Counted from the stretch's first letter, positions 1-10,025 are shown. The stretch: DNA of 64,000 bases from Meconema thalassinum (GCA_946902985.2 OX336388.2:373785387-373849386); one strand, 5' to 3'. Notes: generated by a model from the sequence alone, not told the origin. Translations and numbers: made by a program.

Positions 1-102
1 GATTTTAGCGCTATTAGAAAATCCGACGACTTCGGCCGGCTTTGAAACCGCGACCTTGGGCATAGACATTCTGCATGCTACCAGTTACGTCACCGAAGCC
101 GC
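1..102 (-). repeat. SINE-A copy 1, 5' head, cut by the window edge
   Basis: The minus strand reads as the tRNA-like head of a SINE that recurs at 2125, 5255, 25064, 41731 and 62754. Head signature: GGCTTCGGTGGCGTAG-like A-box region, then a B-box-like GGGTTCAAACCC, then GTCGGATTTTTAAGAGCG. Here only the head is present because the body runs off the window start. Confidence 0.75.
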
Positions 103-120
103 TTCCCACTTAGTCAGATG

Positions 121-431
121 TCAAAGTCAACCCCTGGCACCATCCAGCCCATGACGGGCTAAGGCCGACCAAGCGACTGCTGCCCAGCCATTTGGCATGC
201 AGATATTGGGGTGACGCGTGATCAGCGCGTCGGGTCCCCTCGGCCGTTAATCTTGGTATTCGTGATCGGGGTGCTGTCTCACTGTCAGACAGCTACTCAA
301 TTGTCCTCACGAGGCTGAGTGCACCTCGTTCCAACCCTCACGTCAGTTTTAAAATCCCTGACGGAGCCGGGGATCGAACCCGGGGCCTCCGGGTGAGAGG
401 CAGGCGCGCTACCCCAACACCACGGGGCCGG
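121..431 (-). mobile_element. SINE-B copy 1 with 12-bp target duplication
   Basis: A 311-bp tRNA-derived SINE on the minus strand. The duplication CTTAGTCAGATG lies at 109-120 and again at 432-443. The head (near 431 reading left) carries A-box TGGGGTAGCGC and B-box GGTTCGATCCC. It inserted just beyond the head of SINE-A copy 1. A second copy lies at 13194-13469. Confidence 0.88.
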
Positions 432-611
432 CTTAGTCAGATGGAAATACTGAATCTGATCTCGTGCAAGTGTGTTGTCATGGCAACGGCTCATCCATCA
501 TCAATTTAAAAGCGTTGTTATGGTAACCTCTGATGGCAATTGGCATTTTTTAAAATTCCGAAATCATTTTTCTCATCCCTTGGCGTAATGGTGGGTCATA
601 TCAAAAATTCT
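432..611. other. No recognised feature
   Basis: Short AT-rich stretch between SINE-B and repeat J. I see no coding capacity and no terminal repeats. Confidence 0.5.
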
Positions 612-1008
612 TTCAGACAAAAGTTTTAGGTAATTATTAGGGGAATATTTTCCATTTTGTACGGTTTTGATATTGTGCCTATTAAGAGAGATATGATTAA
701 TGTTTCCCGAAAAACCCACTTTTTTCCACCCCTTTGGTCAATGGTTGGTGCTATCAAAAACCTTATTGGACATACATTTTTGGCACTTATCCGACACATA
801 TTATGAACTTTGAATGGATTCTATATTTCACGTATTAAGAGAGTTATAGCGAAATTTCACTTTTCCGAAAAAAAGCCCCCCATTTTTACCCCCTTCGACT
901 GATTTTGCCCATTAACGAACTCGACCGAGATTTTATAGGGATACATGTTATGTAAAAATTTCAAAGTGATTGGTGCAAAATTACGGCAGTTATCGTGTCC
1001 ACAAGAAA

Positions 1009-1066
<58 letters not shown>

Positions 1067-1231
1067 TAGATAGATAGATAGATACATATATACATAAATT
1101 ATATATAAACTTTTGAACTGACGGTGGTTTTGGGGTCTGGGGGATGTGAAACGCGAAGATATGTCGAAATTTTCCGGAAGTCGAAACATGGGACCCATTG
1201 CAATAGTTAGCTTTCTAATGAAATCTACCTA
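612..1231. repeat. Repeat J copy 1 (unclassified interspersed repeat)
   Basis: About 620 bp that recurs in the same orientation at 42887-43763. Shared landmarks are TTTCAGACAAAAG at the left, CATACATTTTTGGCACTTAT, GTGATTGGTGCAAAATTACG and GTTAGCTTTCTAATG at the right. No terminal inverted repeats, no poly-A and no coding frame were found, so the class is unknown. A TA/GATA microsatellite lies inside it. Confidence 0.7.
1012..1084. repeat. (TA)n followed by (GATA)n microsatellite
   Basis: About 53 nt of alternating AT followed by five GATA units, inside repeat J. The sister copy near 43255 has only a few short TA runs, so the expansion arose after the copies separated. An Ile/Tyr-rich ORF across it is an artefact. 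Confidence 0.95.
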
Positions 1232-1249
1232 AAACGTGCATTTCAGATT

Positions 1250-1606
1250 CCAAATAATCACAAAGTGCAATTGAAATTGAAAATTCACGGTAGATTCAAA
1301 CTACTCAATTGGATGGGCAATACTTACAAAATGCAATTTAGATTGAAAATACTTGCAAAAAGCGGTTTTGGTTGAAAATATAAAATGCAATTGAAATTTA
1401 AAATACTCACAAAAGTCCCAGCACCTATATTGAAAGACTTACTAAAAAGCAATTTAGATTGCCAATCCTTACAAAATGCAATTGAGGTTGAAAACACTCG
1501 CAAATTGCAATTTGCTGTAGATCGAAAAGACTTACAAAATGCAACTTACACTGTAAACGCCTACAAAATGGAGTGTAGATGCAAAACAATCGCTAAATGG
1601 AATTAA
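1250..1606. repeat. Degenerate minisatellite, about 31-34 bp unit
   Basis: Roughly ten diverged tandem units related to ACTTACAAAATGCAATT followed by AGATTGAAAAT. The unit recurs near 1324, 1382, 1447, 1474, 1532 and 1561. The 73-residue ORF here (1385-1606) reflects the repeat, not a gene. Confidence 0.75.
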
Positions 1607-1639
1607 CAAAAAACAGTGCGGGAATCTTAAAGAGAAAAG

Positions 1640-1910
1640 GAAATATAATGAAAAGAAAACAAGAGGTCTGACCCGCGAAGAAGGAGGGATCTGGAAAGAA
1701 GAGACAAGGGCCAATTAAGGCGGGAAAGTGAAAGGCTCCCTAGGCCTCGGATACCCTAATACCGTCGGGGTCAGAAAAGAACTAGAGTTGACCAAGGGAG
1801 GTCGACAGGAAAGAAGACGGAGAGGAGCCCGGACTCAGCTGGGGTCCCGTGGTCGCCAACCCACGTACAACTAGATGTGAGCCCCTGGGGGAAAGAGGTC
1901 AATGAGCTCC
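1640..1910 (+). repeat. Repeat T copy 1 (probable LINE-derived fragment)
   Basis: Contains CTCGGATACCCTAATACCGT, GGGGTCAG, then TGGGGTCCCGTGGTCGCCAA and GAGCCCCTGGGGGAAAGAG. The same order occurs on the minus strand at 21540-21800, where it borders LINE 3' fragments. LINE-tail origin is inference from that neighbour. Confidence 0.6.
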
Positions 1911-2124
1911 ACTATAGAGGGTAAGAGAAGCAGAAGTAGGCCTAGGAGGTAATGGTTAAATTCAATGCCCAATGATTTCTAAATGAGAGGTGTAGAAGCA
2001 GAGGAGGCCGCAGTGCTAACTGCTAATAGGAGAGCATGAAGACGACTTGCTTGCAGACTAGACTGGACGCTGAACAGCTTAACAGTCTCAAATGAAAATG
2101 AATGATAATTAATAAGAGTAATAA

Positions 2125-2536
2125 GCGGCTTCGGTGGAGTATTTGGTAACATCCTGAACAGCTGTGCCCAAGATCGCGGGTTCAAACCCGGCCAAAGTCG
2201 TCGGATTTTTTAAGAGCATGAAAATCCTTCAGTATGCCTACCTTCGGAGGGGAAGTAAAGCCGGCGATCCCATGTCATAGAATTATGACATGTAAAAGAT
2301 CCTTCCACAGACTAAACTTGTGTGAAGCTAAATTTCTAGGTTAGATTTCGCTCGATTAAAGTTCCAACGTTCACCACTAGGTATCATTGACATCTGGTAG
2401 CGAAAGTTGGAACTACTTGAAATGGAACGGAACTTGTAGCTCACCCCATGGGTGTCCGCTAGAAGCAGCTACAGCCTCTGGAGAGCCGAATATGTCCTCG
2501 GACACTCCCGGTACTAAAAGTCATACGATACATAGA
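2125..2536 (+). mobile_element. Chimeric SINE: SINE-A head and body joined to tail Y of SINE-E
   Basis: From 2125 to about 2423 this is SINE-A (tRNA-like head, GTCGGATTTTTTAAGAGC, ...GGAACTACTTGAAAT). At about 2429 it switches to ACTTGTAGCTCACCC...GTCCTCGGACACTCCCGG, the 3' end of SINE-E at 38417-38743. The normal SINE-A tail (CACACTAATACAGCCATCAC) is absent. A template switch during reverse transcription, or an insertion plus deletion, would both give this. Confidence 0.75.
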
Positions 2537-2560
2537 TAAAGAAAAAATATTCTTATTATA

Positions 2561-3145
2561 GAGAGTGTTTCAGGAGGAATAATAAATATTTTAGGAGGTG
2601 GTAGTAGGCTATAGATGAATTGCAATAAGACATTCCATATAGCATGTGTCCCATTTGAATTGCTTACCGAAATGCAGATGTTTGTATGTAACAAGGGCAG
2701 TTGTCGATTCGTGTGTTGGCACACCGGTTGCTATGGGCACGTTTCTTGGCCACCATGGTCCCCGGACATTACCCCTTTGGATTTTTGCCTGTGGGGATGG
2801 TTGAAAGGCGAAGTCTGCAAGGAAAAAGTTAACACGAGAAGAGTTGGTCGTTCGGATTATGCATAGTGCAGCCCTCATCAAAGAACGCCAAGATGCCCTC
2901 CGAAGAGCTACACGGGGTGTTATCAACAGAAGTGCAAAATTCATTGCTGTTGGTGATGGAATTTTTGAAAATCAACTTTGAGCGTCCTAATTTGCCTTGG
3001 CTTTACATTTGTTTGGGTTAAATCCTACCAGCGGTATCTCTGTACGCAATAAAAATGGGACATATGTTACATGGAACTTTTTAATGCAATTCATCTATAC
3101 TACCACCTCCTAAAATATATATACTATTCCTCCTGAAAAACCCTG
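2561..3145 (+). mobile_element. Deleted Tc1/mariner-type transposon with TA target site
   Basis: A 585-bp element between TA dinucleotides (2559-2560 and 3146-3147). The terminal inverted repeats are long: the left end reads GTTTCAGGAGGAATA...TTTTAGGAGGTGGTAGTA and the right end is its complement (TACTACCACCTCCTAAAATA...TATTCCTCCTGAAA). The interior keeps the C-terminal end of a DDE transposase. Most of the transposase gene is missing. Confidence 0.85.
2717..2981 (+). pseudogene. Tc1/mariner-like DDE transposase, C-terminal remnant, frameshifted
   Basis: The translation contains WPPWSPDITPLDFCLWGWLK. This matches the mariner/Tc1 block SPDxxPxD, where the second Asp is the third catalytic carboxylate. 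The first frame ends near 2866; the homology continues in another frame from about 2832 (EELVVRIMHSAALIKERQ, then GIFENQL) to a stop at 2979-2981. So there is one frameshift near 2832. The two earlier catalytic Asp residues and the DNA-binding domain are absent. The remnant lies between matching inverted repeats, so it belongs to this element. It cannot encode a working transposase. Confidence 0.82.
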
Positions 3146-3160
3146 TATAATACCCTAAGG

Positions 3161-3457
3161 CTAAGGTGTATGTTTCACAAAACTCAAGCTCCTAAACCGG
3201 AAGGAGTTAGGGGGTGTGGTTTATACCAAAATCTTCCAAATCGTCTCAATAGTACAAGAAAAATCTTGCATTTCTTGAAAAGTCAACGGAAATTTATTTA
3301 TGTGTTTATACAGTGCTTTTAAACAAATAAACAAGACGATAGCACCTGCCAGAACTCTGTCGCCTACAGCCCACAATGCACTAGAGCCGGGCGGGTAGTC
3401 TGTACACATGGGGCGCACACAACCCATTATGCGAGAGTTCTCGCACGGGCCCACTAG
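3161..3457 (+). mobile_element. Helitron-like element N, copy 1
   Basis: A 297-bp non-coding repeat. Its right end has hairpin TGCGAGAGTTCTCGCA (3430-3445), eight bases, then CTAG (3454-3457) followed by T. This is the Helitron 3' signature: subterminal hairpin, CTRR, insertion before T. A second copy is at 12571-12872 and a 3' remnant at 47775-47836. The left end does not start with TC, so it may be 5'-truncated. Confidence 0.72.
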
Positions 3458-4044
3458 TAGAAATTAATACAGCTGTGAAAAGTAGGCTGTTCAGTTCATG
3501 CCGGAACATTTTTGCTGTGCTAGCGGCCTAAAATGCTTTAAATCGTTGAGGACGGTATTCAGTCCGGTCTACTTTAAACACATTATAGACATGGTGAGTA
3601 TCAACACGCACTCAATAATTCGTTTTGAAGATTAACCAGGTGAGATAGCCTACACAGAAGTGTAGCACTGGCCCGTGGCACGTAACGATCTAATTGTAGG
3701 ATTAATGACAGCGACAGGAATCACGGCGAATGAAATTACCAGCGTTACATCAAAGCAATTATGTGTGTAATGATCGGCACGCACTGCAGAGAGGGAAATG
3801 CATTTATATGAGACACAAAGAACAGTAAAGACACGCTCAAACATACTGGCTACATGTGAGCATTCTCTCTAGCAGGCAGAAATGTCCTGTTCCGTTACGT
3901 CCTGGTAATAAATAATGATGATGGTGATGGTAGCGACGATGGTAATAATAACAATACGAAATACCTACAGGAGGTAAAACAGTGGTGATGAGTAGAGGTA
4001 AGAAAGAAGGAAAAGAAGAAATCAAAGTCGGAGATAAGGAATAG
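3458..4044. other. No recognised feature
   Basis: Apart from short (GAT)n and (AAT)n runs at about 3908-3955, I see no repeat boundary or coding frame. Confidence 0.5.
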
Positions 4045-4314
4045 GAAGTGGTGAAACACTTCAAATACTTGGGAAGTGAACTGACTGAAGATGGAAGACT
4101 AGATTTGGAAATTAGCAGAAGAATACAATTCGGGAGTGATTTCTACCAACAGGCACGGGGACTAGTATGGAACAAGGATATACCAATTAAAACTAAAGAA
4201 GTTATGTACAAAGCACATTATGTTCCACTAATGACATATGCAGCAGAAACTTGGACAATGACTAAGAGGGATGAGAGCAGAGTACAGGCAGCTGAGATGA
4301 GATTCCTGAGAAGT
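4045..4314 (+). pseudogene. LINE reverse transcriptase C-terminal fragment (RTE-like)
   Basis: The frame reads KHFKYLGSELTEDGRLDLEI and later YAAETWTMTKRDESRVQAAE, the region after the RT active site in RTE-type LINE proteins. An in-frame stop lies at 4042-4044 and no catalytic motif remains. The frame is cut at 4314, where a 253-bp tandem array begins. The missing C-terminal part (GH-x-xR-type motif) is not found on the far side. It is a dead, 5'-truncated fragment. Confidence 0.85.
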
Positions 4315-4970
4315 TGGTATATTGGCTTTCACGGCCGGTGAATTAAAACTCAGCAATTCTTCTAGGTTTGTGCCGTGTCTTGTGTGGGGTTTCGCCTAGG
4401 ACACCAAGCTAGGCTCATCGGCGGGCTCTTGGTGTCCCCGCCCGGACCCCCACAGGAGTGACGAACTGCGCGCCACCTCCCTTTATATAAGGTGCAACTG
4501 CACCACTTGACTACGAGAACTAAAAGCTCAAGCAGTCTTAACCTCCCTATGAAGGCTTCCAAAAAGATGGTATATTGGCTTTCACGGCCGGTGAATTAAA
4601 ACTCAGCAATTCTTCTAGGTTTGTGCCGTGTCTTGTGTGGGGTTTCGCCTAGGACACCAAGCTAGGCTCATCGGCGGGCTCTTGGTGTCCCCGCCCGGAC
4701 CCCCACAGGAGTGACGAACTGCGCGCCACCTCCCTTTATATAAGGTGCAACTGCACCACTTGACTACGAGAACTAAAAGCTCAAGCAGTCTTAACCTCCC
4801 TATGAAGGCTTCCAAAAAGATGGTATATTGGCTTTCACGGCCGGTGAATTAAAACTCAGCAATTCTTCTAGGTTTGTGCCGTGTCTTGTGTGGGGTTTCG
4901 CCTAGGACACCAAGCTAGGCTCATCGGCGGGCTCTTGGTGTCCCCGCCCGGACCCCCACAGGAGTGACGA
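4315..4970. repeat. Tandem array of element L: 253-bp unit, 2.6 copies
   Basis: Units at 4315-4567, 4568-4820 and 4821-4970 (partial). Copies 1 and 2 appear identical: the same antisense 66-residue ORF occurs exactly 253 bp apart. Each unit begins TGGTATATTGGCTTTCACGG. That end also occurs at 21216 and, inverted, near 42600, where element L is a palindrome. The third unit stops at GGAGTGACGA and joins the 282-bp duplicated block. The ORF is a by-product of the repeat. Confidence 0.9.
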
Positions 4971-5252
4971 GTGCCGGAATTTGGCCCCAAAGGAGGTCTT
5001 TAACGTGTCAGTAAATCCATACGCACGGCTCTCTTGCACTTACGCACCCTGAAATGACAACTGACAGCGCCAGGATTCGAATCTGCAACCTTGAGCACGG
5101 CAAGCGAGGACGTTACCGCTGCACCATGTAGCCAGTCTAACATTCATTTACTCATCTGTAAGGGCCATATTTTCAACAACTTAAAAGTAGGCACTTATAA
5201 GTTACACCAAACCAAACACCGGGGCGCTGCAGTACATGAAAGTCCCAGGCCG
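4971..5252 (-). repeat. 282-bp duplicated block, copy 1 (contains SINE-M head)
   Basis: Identical to 12919-13200 except for one base (CCCAGG versus CCTAGG near the right end). The left part is a SINE on the minus strand with B-box-like GATTCGAATCC and head CATGGTGCAGCGG. The right part (about 5141-5240) lies beyond the SINE head and is also shared. The homology is therefore a duplication and not two independent SINE insertions. Confidence 0.9.
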
Positions 5253-5254
5253 TA

Positions 5255-5768
5255 AGTTGGTTGGTTCTTAAGTTTAGGGGCTGCGACAACGCGGTCATGA
5301 AGCCCCGTGTACATTGGGTGTGTGTAGAATCTGTCTGATAACCGGTGTTAACAATGATGACTGTATTAGTGTGTGTTATCTGTTTTTTAATTTAAGTACT
5401 GCAACTTAGAATTTTTCAAATAGTTCCTACTTTTGCCGCCAAGCGTCAACGTCAACGAATACTAGGCCAAGTTCAGAACTTAGCTACTAGACGCCACCTC
5501 AGTCGACTCTTGGCAACGAACGTAGAAACCTGAGCGTTGTTTACATTCTTAACCTATCCAATTTAGCTTCACACAGGTGCAATTAGTGGAAGGTTCTCTA
5601 ACATGCCATAAATCTATGACATGGGACCGCCGGCTTTACTTCCCCTCCGAAGGAAGGCATACTGAGGGATTTTAACGGTCTTAAAAATCCGACGGCTTCA
5701 GCCGGGTTTGAACCCGCTATCTTGGGCATAGAAGCTCAGCATGCTACTGACTACGCCACCGAAGCCGC
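5255..5768 (-). mobile_element. SINE-A copy 3, near full length
   Basis: A 514-bp minus-strand copy from the tail (GTTGGTTGGTTCTTAAGTTT on the plus strand) to the head ending GAAGCCGCC. It contains the shared tail X (antisense of CACACACTAATACAG), the CCGGCTTTACTTCCCCTCCG block and the B-box region GGGTTTGAACCC. It abuts the duplicated block at 5252. Confidence 0.88.
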
Positions 5769-6944
5769 CAATGAACCTTCATTAAAAAGAACGAGGAAAA
5801 TGAGCCCTTAAGGGCCAGTCTTGTTCCATTTTACTTTGACTGCCCGCGAGTGCTACTCTCCGTAGAAATACAGCATACGCAAAGCTTGTATACCGCAATT
5901 ATTACCTGATGACACATGTGTACGCAACGAGTTCCGTATGTGGGCGAGTCCACGTGCTGCAACGTGATTGAGAAGGGAGGAACGTTCACCTCGCTCGTTA
6001 CTAAGGAAATGTTCACATCAGCTCCTACTATAACTGTAGTGCACCATATTCCGTCTTCGAGGAGAAGAGCAGCAGTGACCCCGTGCACTACCTCTCTTCT
6101 CCTCCTTACCCTCACGGGTTCGCGCAGGTTAGCGCCATCAAGTATTAATTGCAGTCTAAATTATACCGATCGAAATGTAGTATCGAATCATCCCTGCCTT
6201 TAATGTGTTCAAGTTTTATCGCGTGTAAGCGTAACCCTGCTCTTTAACATCGATTTCATACCCCAACCCCCTGCTGTCGAGAATGACTTTCAATTTCCTG
6301 GCTCAGCTAAGCCTAGCCTGGAAGTGTTTTACGTCCTTGGAGACTGCAGCTACCGCTGTAGATAAAGGGGTCTGGTTTTAGACGTAAGTCGGAGTTATAA
6401 ATATTTTCTTCCGTTTTGTAGGAGCCCGTAAGTCAGCCACGAGCAACAGAACCTGTCAGATAAAAAAGAAAGAGAAGTCAGCTGATCCGGAGTACAAAGC
6501 CATCATCAGCGTTGCCCTGTCGAGCGCCATGGTACCGTCACCTGCGAGAACAGGCTGTAATGACAGATTGCCAGGCATGACACGGCCAAGTTTTTGTTTG
6601 TAATAAATTCTCCTTCCCCCCTGCTAACTCCCCCCCACTTGATGGGCCTCTAAACAACCAGCATGCATGCCGTGTCGTATTAAAAACTTTGCCTTGGCTT
6701 GTGTTTTGTCCCGTGGATTAATTACTTCTTGTCCCTCACTCCACTACTCAAGTACAGTATTTCTAATTTGCTCACAAACCAAGCATGCGGAATAAACTGT
6801 ATTCATGCTAAAAGCTGTTAATGAAACGCAACTTCCTGCTTAATTTTCCAGTAAAAGGAGTTTGAAAATTTCATCCAGTTAAACATCTGCTTCAGTGAAA
6901 GCAAAATAATAGCAATAAAATAAAACATCAAACAGGGTAGCTAA
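5769..6944. other. No recognised feature
   Basis: About 1.2 kb without repeat boundaries I recognise. ORFs of 94 and 95 codons overlap on opposite strands at 5831-6203; neither resembles a known family. Could be unique host DNA or an old repeat. Confidence 0.45.
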
Positions 6945-7078
6945 AGTTGATGGTACACGGGCTAGCCTCGTGCAAGAGAGACGAGTGTGTTCAAACCCAA
7001 CTCTCGAATGTCCATCAAATGGTTTTCCGTGGTTTCTCATTTCCAACTGCAGACAAACATTTTCATTCAATTACACTA
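6945..7078 (+). repeat. Decayed SINE fragment with the shared core
   Basis: A tRNA-like head remnant (GTTCAAACCC) is followed by AAATGGTTTTCCGTGGTTTC. That core block also occurs in SINE-I (43404-43735, antisense) and in related form in SINE-E. It ends in a short A/T-rich run. Confidence 0.55.
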
Positions 7079-7740
7079 TTTAAATGACTCATGGTGGTTC
7101 CGTATTGATATGCTAGAATAGTTCTTAATAAGAATTGTACACCTGCCTGAATCAATACTACAGGGTCTTTCACTCAGAGTGCGGCCGGCCCAGCGCTCTA
7201 GGTAGAACGTGCAGCTATAAAGGTCAGACGAGCTTATCGCAGCGTCCTGCTGTCACAGCATACTTGTCATAATTAAGATAAGGAAGGCAGTGCTGTTGGA
7301 TTGATGCTTCGGACTCTCGACCCTAAGCTCAGTGAGCTGCCTCTAAGCGCCGCGCTGCCGGCCACACTTTGAGTGAAAGACCCTGTATAAAGAAAATTAA
7401 TTATTTAACTTGTTTTAGTACATGTTACGAGGATTAATTACATTTTATCCCCTTCATCAGCTAAAAAAAACATATTGAAAGAACAAAATAAAACGTAGCA
7501 CAGTAATAAGATACGTTATTAAACCTAATATGGTGCACCATATAATTTAGGTTATAAGATCAGAATAAAATGAAATGAAATAGATGGTGACGGTGATCAG
7601 CTTGCAGGAGCTTATGACAGATAGTAGTTCCGTATTGAAGCTTGAAATGGTGGATTTGGAATACCAATACTTCACCAATCCGTGTAGGTCTATAATTAAT
7701 GAAGAGCCTGTATGCTTAAAGATCCATTTTTAAGCCTTTT
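7079..7740. mobile_element. Foldback element K, copy 1 (one arm, interrupted)
   Basis: Starts TTAAATGACTCATGGTGGTT and continues through CCTTCATCAGCT, ATGGTGCACCATATAATTTA, GATGGTGACGGTGATCAGCT and ATCCGTGTAGGTCTATAATT. The same order is in K2 (9222-10025) and K3 (28988-29795). Only one arm is present. A mariner-type MITE sits inside at 7161-7385. Confidence 0.8.
7161..7385. mobile_element. Tc1/mariner-type MITE nested in foldback K1
   Basis: 225 bp between TA duplications (7159-7160 and 7386-7387). The inverted ends begin CAGGGTCTTTCACTC and match over about 29 bp with two mismatches (…GTGCGGCCGGC against …GTGTGGCCGGC). Removing the element and one TA restores the uninterrupted K sequence AATACTATAAAG seen in K3. 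No ORF. Confidence 0.93.
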
Positions 7741-8690
7741 CAAATCAGAGCGGCTTCGAGTAACCTTTCTTCACCAAGAGATCACCTTCCATCACGTCGT
7801 GTTACTTGCACACAACATGGCCGTTATCTGGAAACTATTGGGCTGATGACCTTGTCGTTTGGTCAAAAGATGCTTGCCACATAAAGGTATATTGTTTGCA
7901 AAATTTAGTAGAGATCAGATGATTAGGTTGGTCGTAATTTTATTTAAGCTTTTAACATTTGGGTGGCCGCTATTACGTTTCCGTCAAGATGGCGGCAAAA
8001 TAAAACATGACACCGAGGCGCCCTTTGCTAGTGGTACCTCTGTGCCAAATTTCGTTCAATTCGGTTTCACCGTGTTCGAATTTATAGGGGGGGGGGGGGG
8101 GGGGGGGGACAGACATTCAGAGTACACTCACACACACAGACAGAAACACATTTTTTCGCCCTGTGTTGATCTCATAAGTCTACTTTCATTCTTTGCAAAA
8201 ATCGAAAGTAGGCTAAAAATGAATAAATTTAAAAAGTAAATATTAAAGATTAAAAATTTAAACAAATAATTGAACCCTAAAATTTAAAAAATCAATATTA
8301 TTTCATTCATTCTAAATTGTGTTGCTTCTTAGCAAGCCTTGTTGGAAACTCTGATATAGAATATACGGAAGAATGCACATAAACAACTTATCTGGCTGAA
8401 AAATCTCAATAAGGGGGTAAATAAAAGAGAGACGGAAGAAATTAAACTTATGTAGGTCTATATTGTAATTTCAGGCTTTGTGGTAGGCCTTAAGTTAATG
8501 ACTTCGTAAGAGTCAGAGGTGCAGATTGTTGCTCCAAGAATGGGGTCGTTAATGTGTTGATGCAGGTAGCAGGTATTGAATCTTCTTCTGTGGTGTTCAA
8601 TCCGAAGATTGGTTTGTAGCAGCTTTCCGTGAACTCCTGTCTGTGGCTAGTCTCTTCACGACCAAGTAATTATCACAACCCTTGTCGTGA
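7741..8690. other. No recognised gene; poly-G run at 8087-8108
   Basis: The stretch holds a 22-nt G homopolymer (8087-8108) followed by a CACACA-rich segment. The ORF spanning it (7859-8239) is interrupted by the glycine run and resembles no family. A single AAGATGGCGGC motif occurs at about 7988. Confidence 0.5.
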
Positions 8691-9175
8691 ATGATTTATT
8701 TTATGTATCCTAGCCGTGGTCTACCTCTAAAGTTCTTTCCTTCCACATTGCCCTCCAGTATTGTGTGCAGAAGATTTTCATGCCTCAAGATATGTCCAAT
8801 CCAATTGTCTCTTCGGTGAGTAAGCATATTCCATAAACATGGCTTCCCTCCAATCCTCTTCAGTGTTTCTTTATTACTGATTTTGTCCACCCATGGAATT
8901 TTTAGTATTTTCCTGTAGCACCACATTTCAAAGGCTACTATTAGTTTCTTATCAGCCAAGCTAAGAGTCCAAGTTTCACTACCATACAACAGTACACTCC
9001 ACTCATATATCTTCACAAGACGTTTCCTGAGGCTCATACTAATGTTTTTGCATGTAAAGAGCTTTCCTTTCTTGTTGGATGCTATTTTGGCTTGGTTGAT
9101 GCGGCTGACTATTTCTCTTCTACTTCTTCCATCTGCTGTATTGAATATGGTGTAGTAAAGGATGGCTAACAGGAG
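8691..9175 (-). pseudogene. LINE reverse transcriptase C-terminal fragment (RTE-like)
   Basis: The minus-strand frame contains LLYGSETWTLSLADKKLIVA, then FEMWCYRKILKIPW, then RDNWIGHILRHENLL. This is the typical C-terminal region of RTE-type endonuclease/reverse transcriptases (SETW, MWCYRK, GH-x-R). The endonuclease and catalytic RT motifs are absent. The family continues faintly upstream to about 9175. Foldback K2 begins about 45 bp further on. Confidence 0.87.
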
Positions 9176-9221
9176 TATGGAATTGGTACATCGATTTTCT
9201 CGTTCATGTATTACATTATTT

Positions 9222-10025
9222 TAATGACTCATGGTGGTTCTGTATTGATATGTTAGAATAGTTATTAACAAGAAATGAACATGCGCCTGAATCAATACTA
9301 TACAGATAAAATTAATTATTTAACTTGTTTTCAGTTTCAGTACATGTTTCGAGGATTAATTATATTTTATCCCCTTCATCAGCTATTGAAAAAACAAAAA
9401 CAAAGCGTAGCACTGTAATAAGATACGTATTTAAAACCTAATATGGTGCACCATAAAATTTAGGGTATAAGAACAGAATAAAAGGAAATGAAATAGATGG
9501 TGACGGTGATCAGATGCTCATGACAAATAGTAGTTCCTTGAAATGGTAGATATGTAACACCAATACTTCACCAATCCGTGTAGCTCTATAACCAATGAAC
9601 CAGTAACCTTCACTTTCCATCACGCCGGGTTTCTTAAAGCCGCTTTGTTTTGAAAAGGCTATATTTGGATCTTTAAGCATAAAGGCAGGCTCTTCATTGG
9701 TTATAGAGCTACACGGATTGGTGAAGTATTGGTGACACATATCTACCATTTCAGGGAACTACTATTTGTCATGAGCAGCTGATCACCGTCACCATCTATT
9801 TCATTTCCTTTTATTTTGTTCTTATACCCTAAATTTTATGGCGCACCATATTAGGTTTTAAATACGTATCTTATTACTGTGCTACGCTTTTTTTCAATAA
9901 CTGATGAAGGGGATAAAATATAATTAATCCTCGAAACATGTAGGCTACTGAAACTGAAAACAAGTTAAATAATTAATTTTATCTGTATAGTATTGATTCA
10001 GACGGATGTTCATTTCTTGTTAATA
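9222..10025. mobile_element. Foldback element K, copy 2: about 800-bp palindrome
   Basis: The left arm (about 9222-9600) and right arm (about 9690-10025) are inverted copies with few mismatches. Examples: TTTTATCCCCTTCATCAGCT against CTGATGAAGGGGATAAAA, and ACCAATACTTCACCAATCCG against CGGATTGGTGAAGTATTGGT. The centre is short. TTCATGTAT occurs at both outer flanks (near 9208 and 10034) and may be the target duplication. The 79-codon ORF across the centre is a by-product of the palindrome. Confidence 0.85.

Noticed and set aside
361..431. tRNA gene on the minus strand
   Set aside because: A and B boxes are clear, but the segment is the head of SINE-B with a target duplication and lacks a complete cloverleaf end.
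5831..6203. Overlapping ORFs of 94 and 95 codons
   Set aside because: Opposite strands, no domain, no splice or promoter context; chance openness in a GC-moderate stretch.
9890..9950. Hammerhead-ribozyme-like core in foldback K (CTGATGA ... CGAAAC)
   Set aside because: The core strings are present, but the first pair of stem II would be A-C, some K copies have GTAAC in place of GAAAC, and I found no cleavage-site strand with a matching stem I. Covariation across copies could reopen it.
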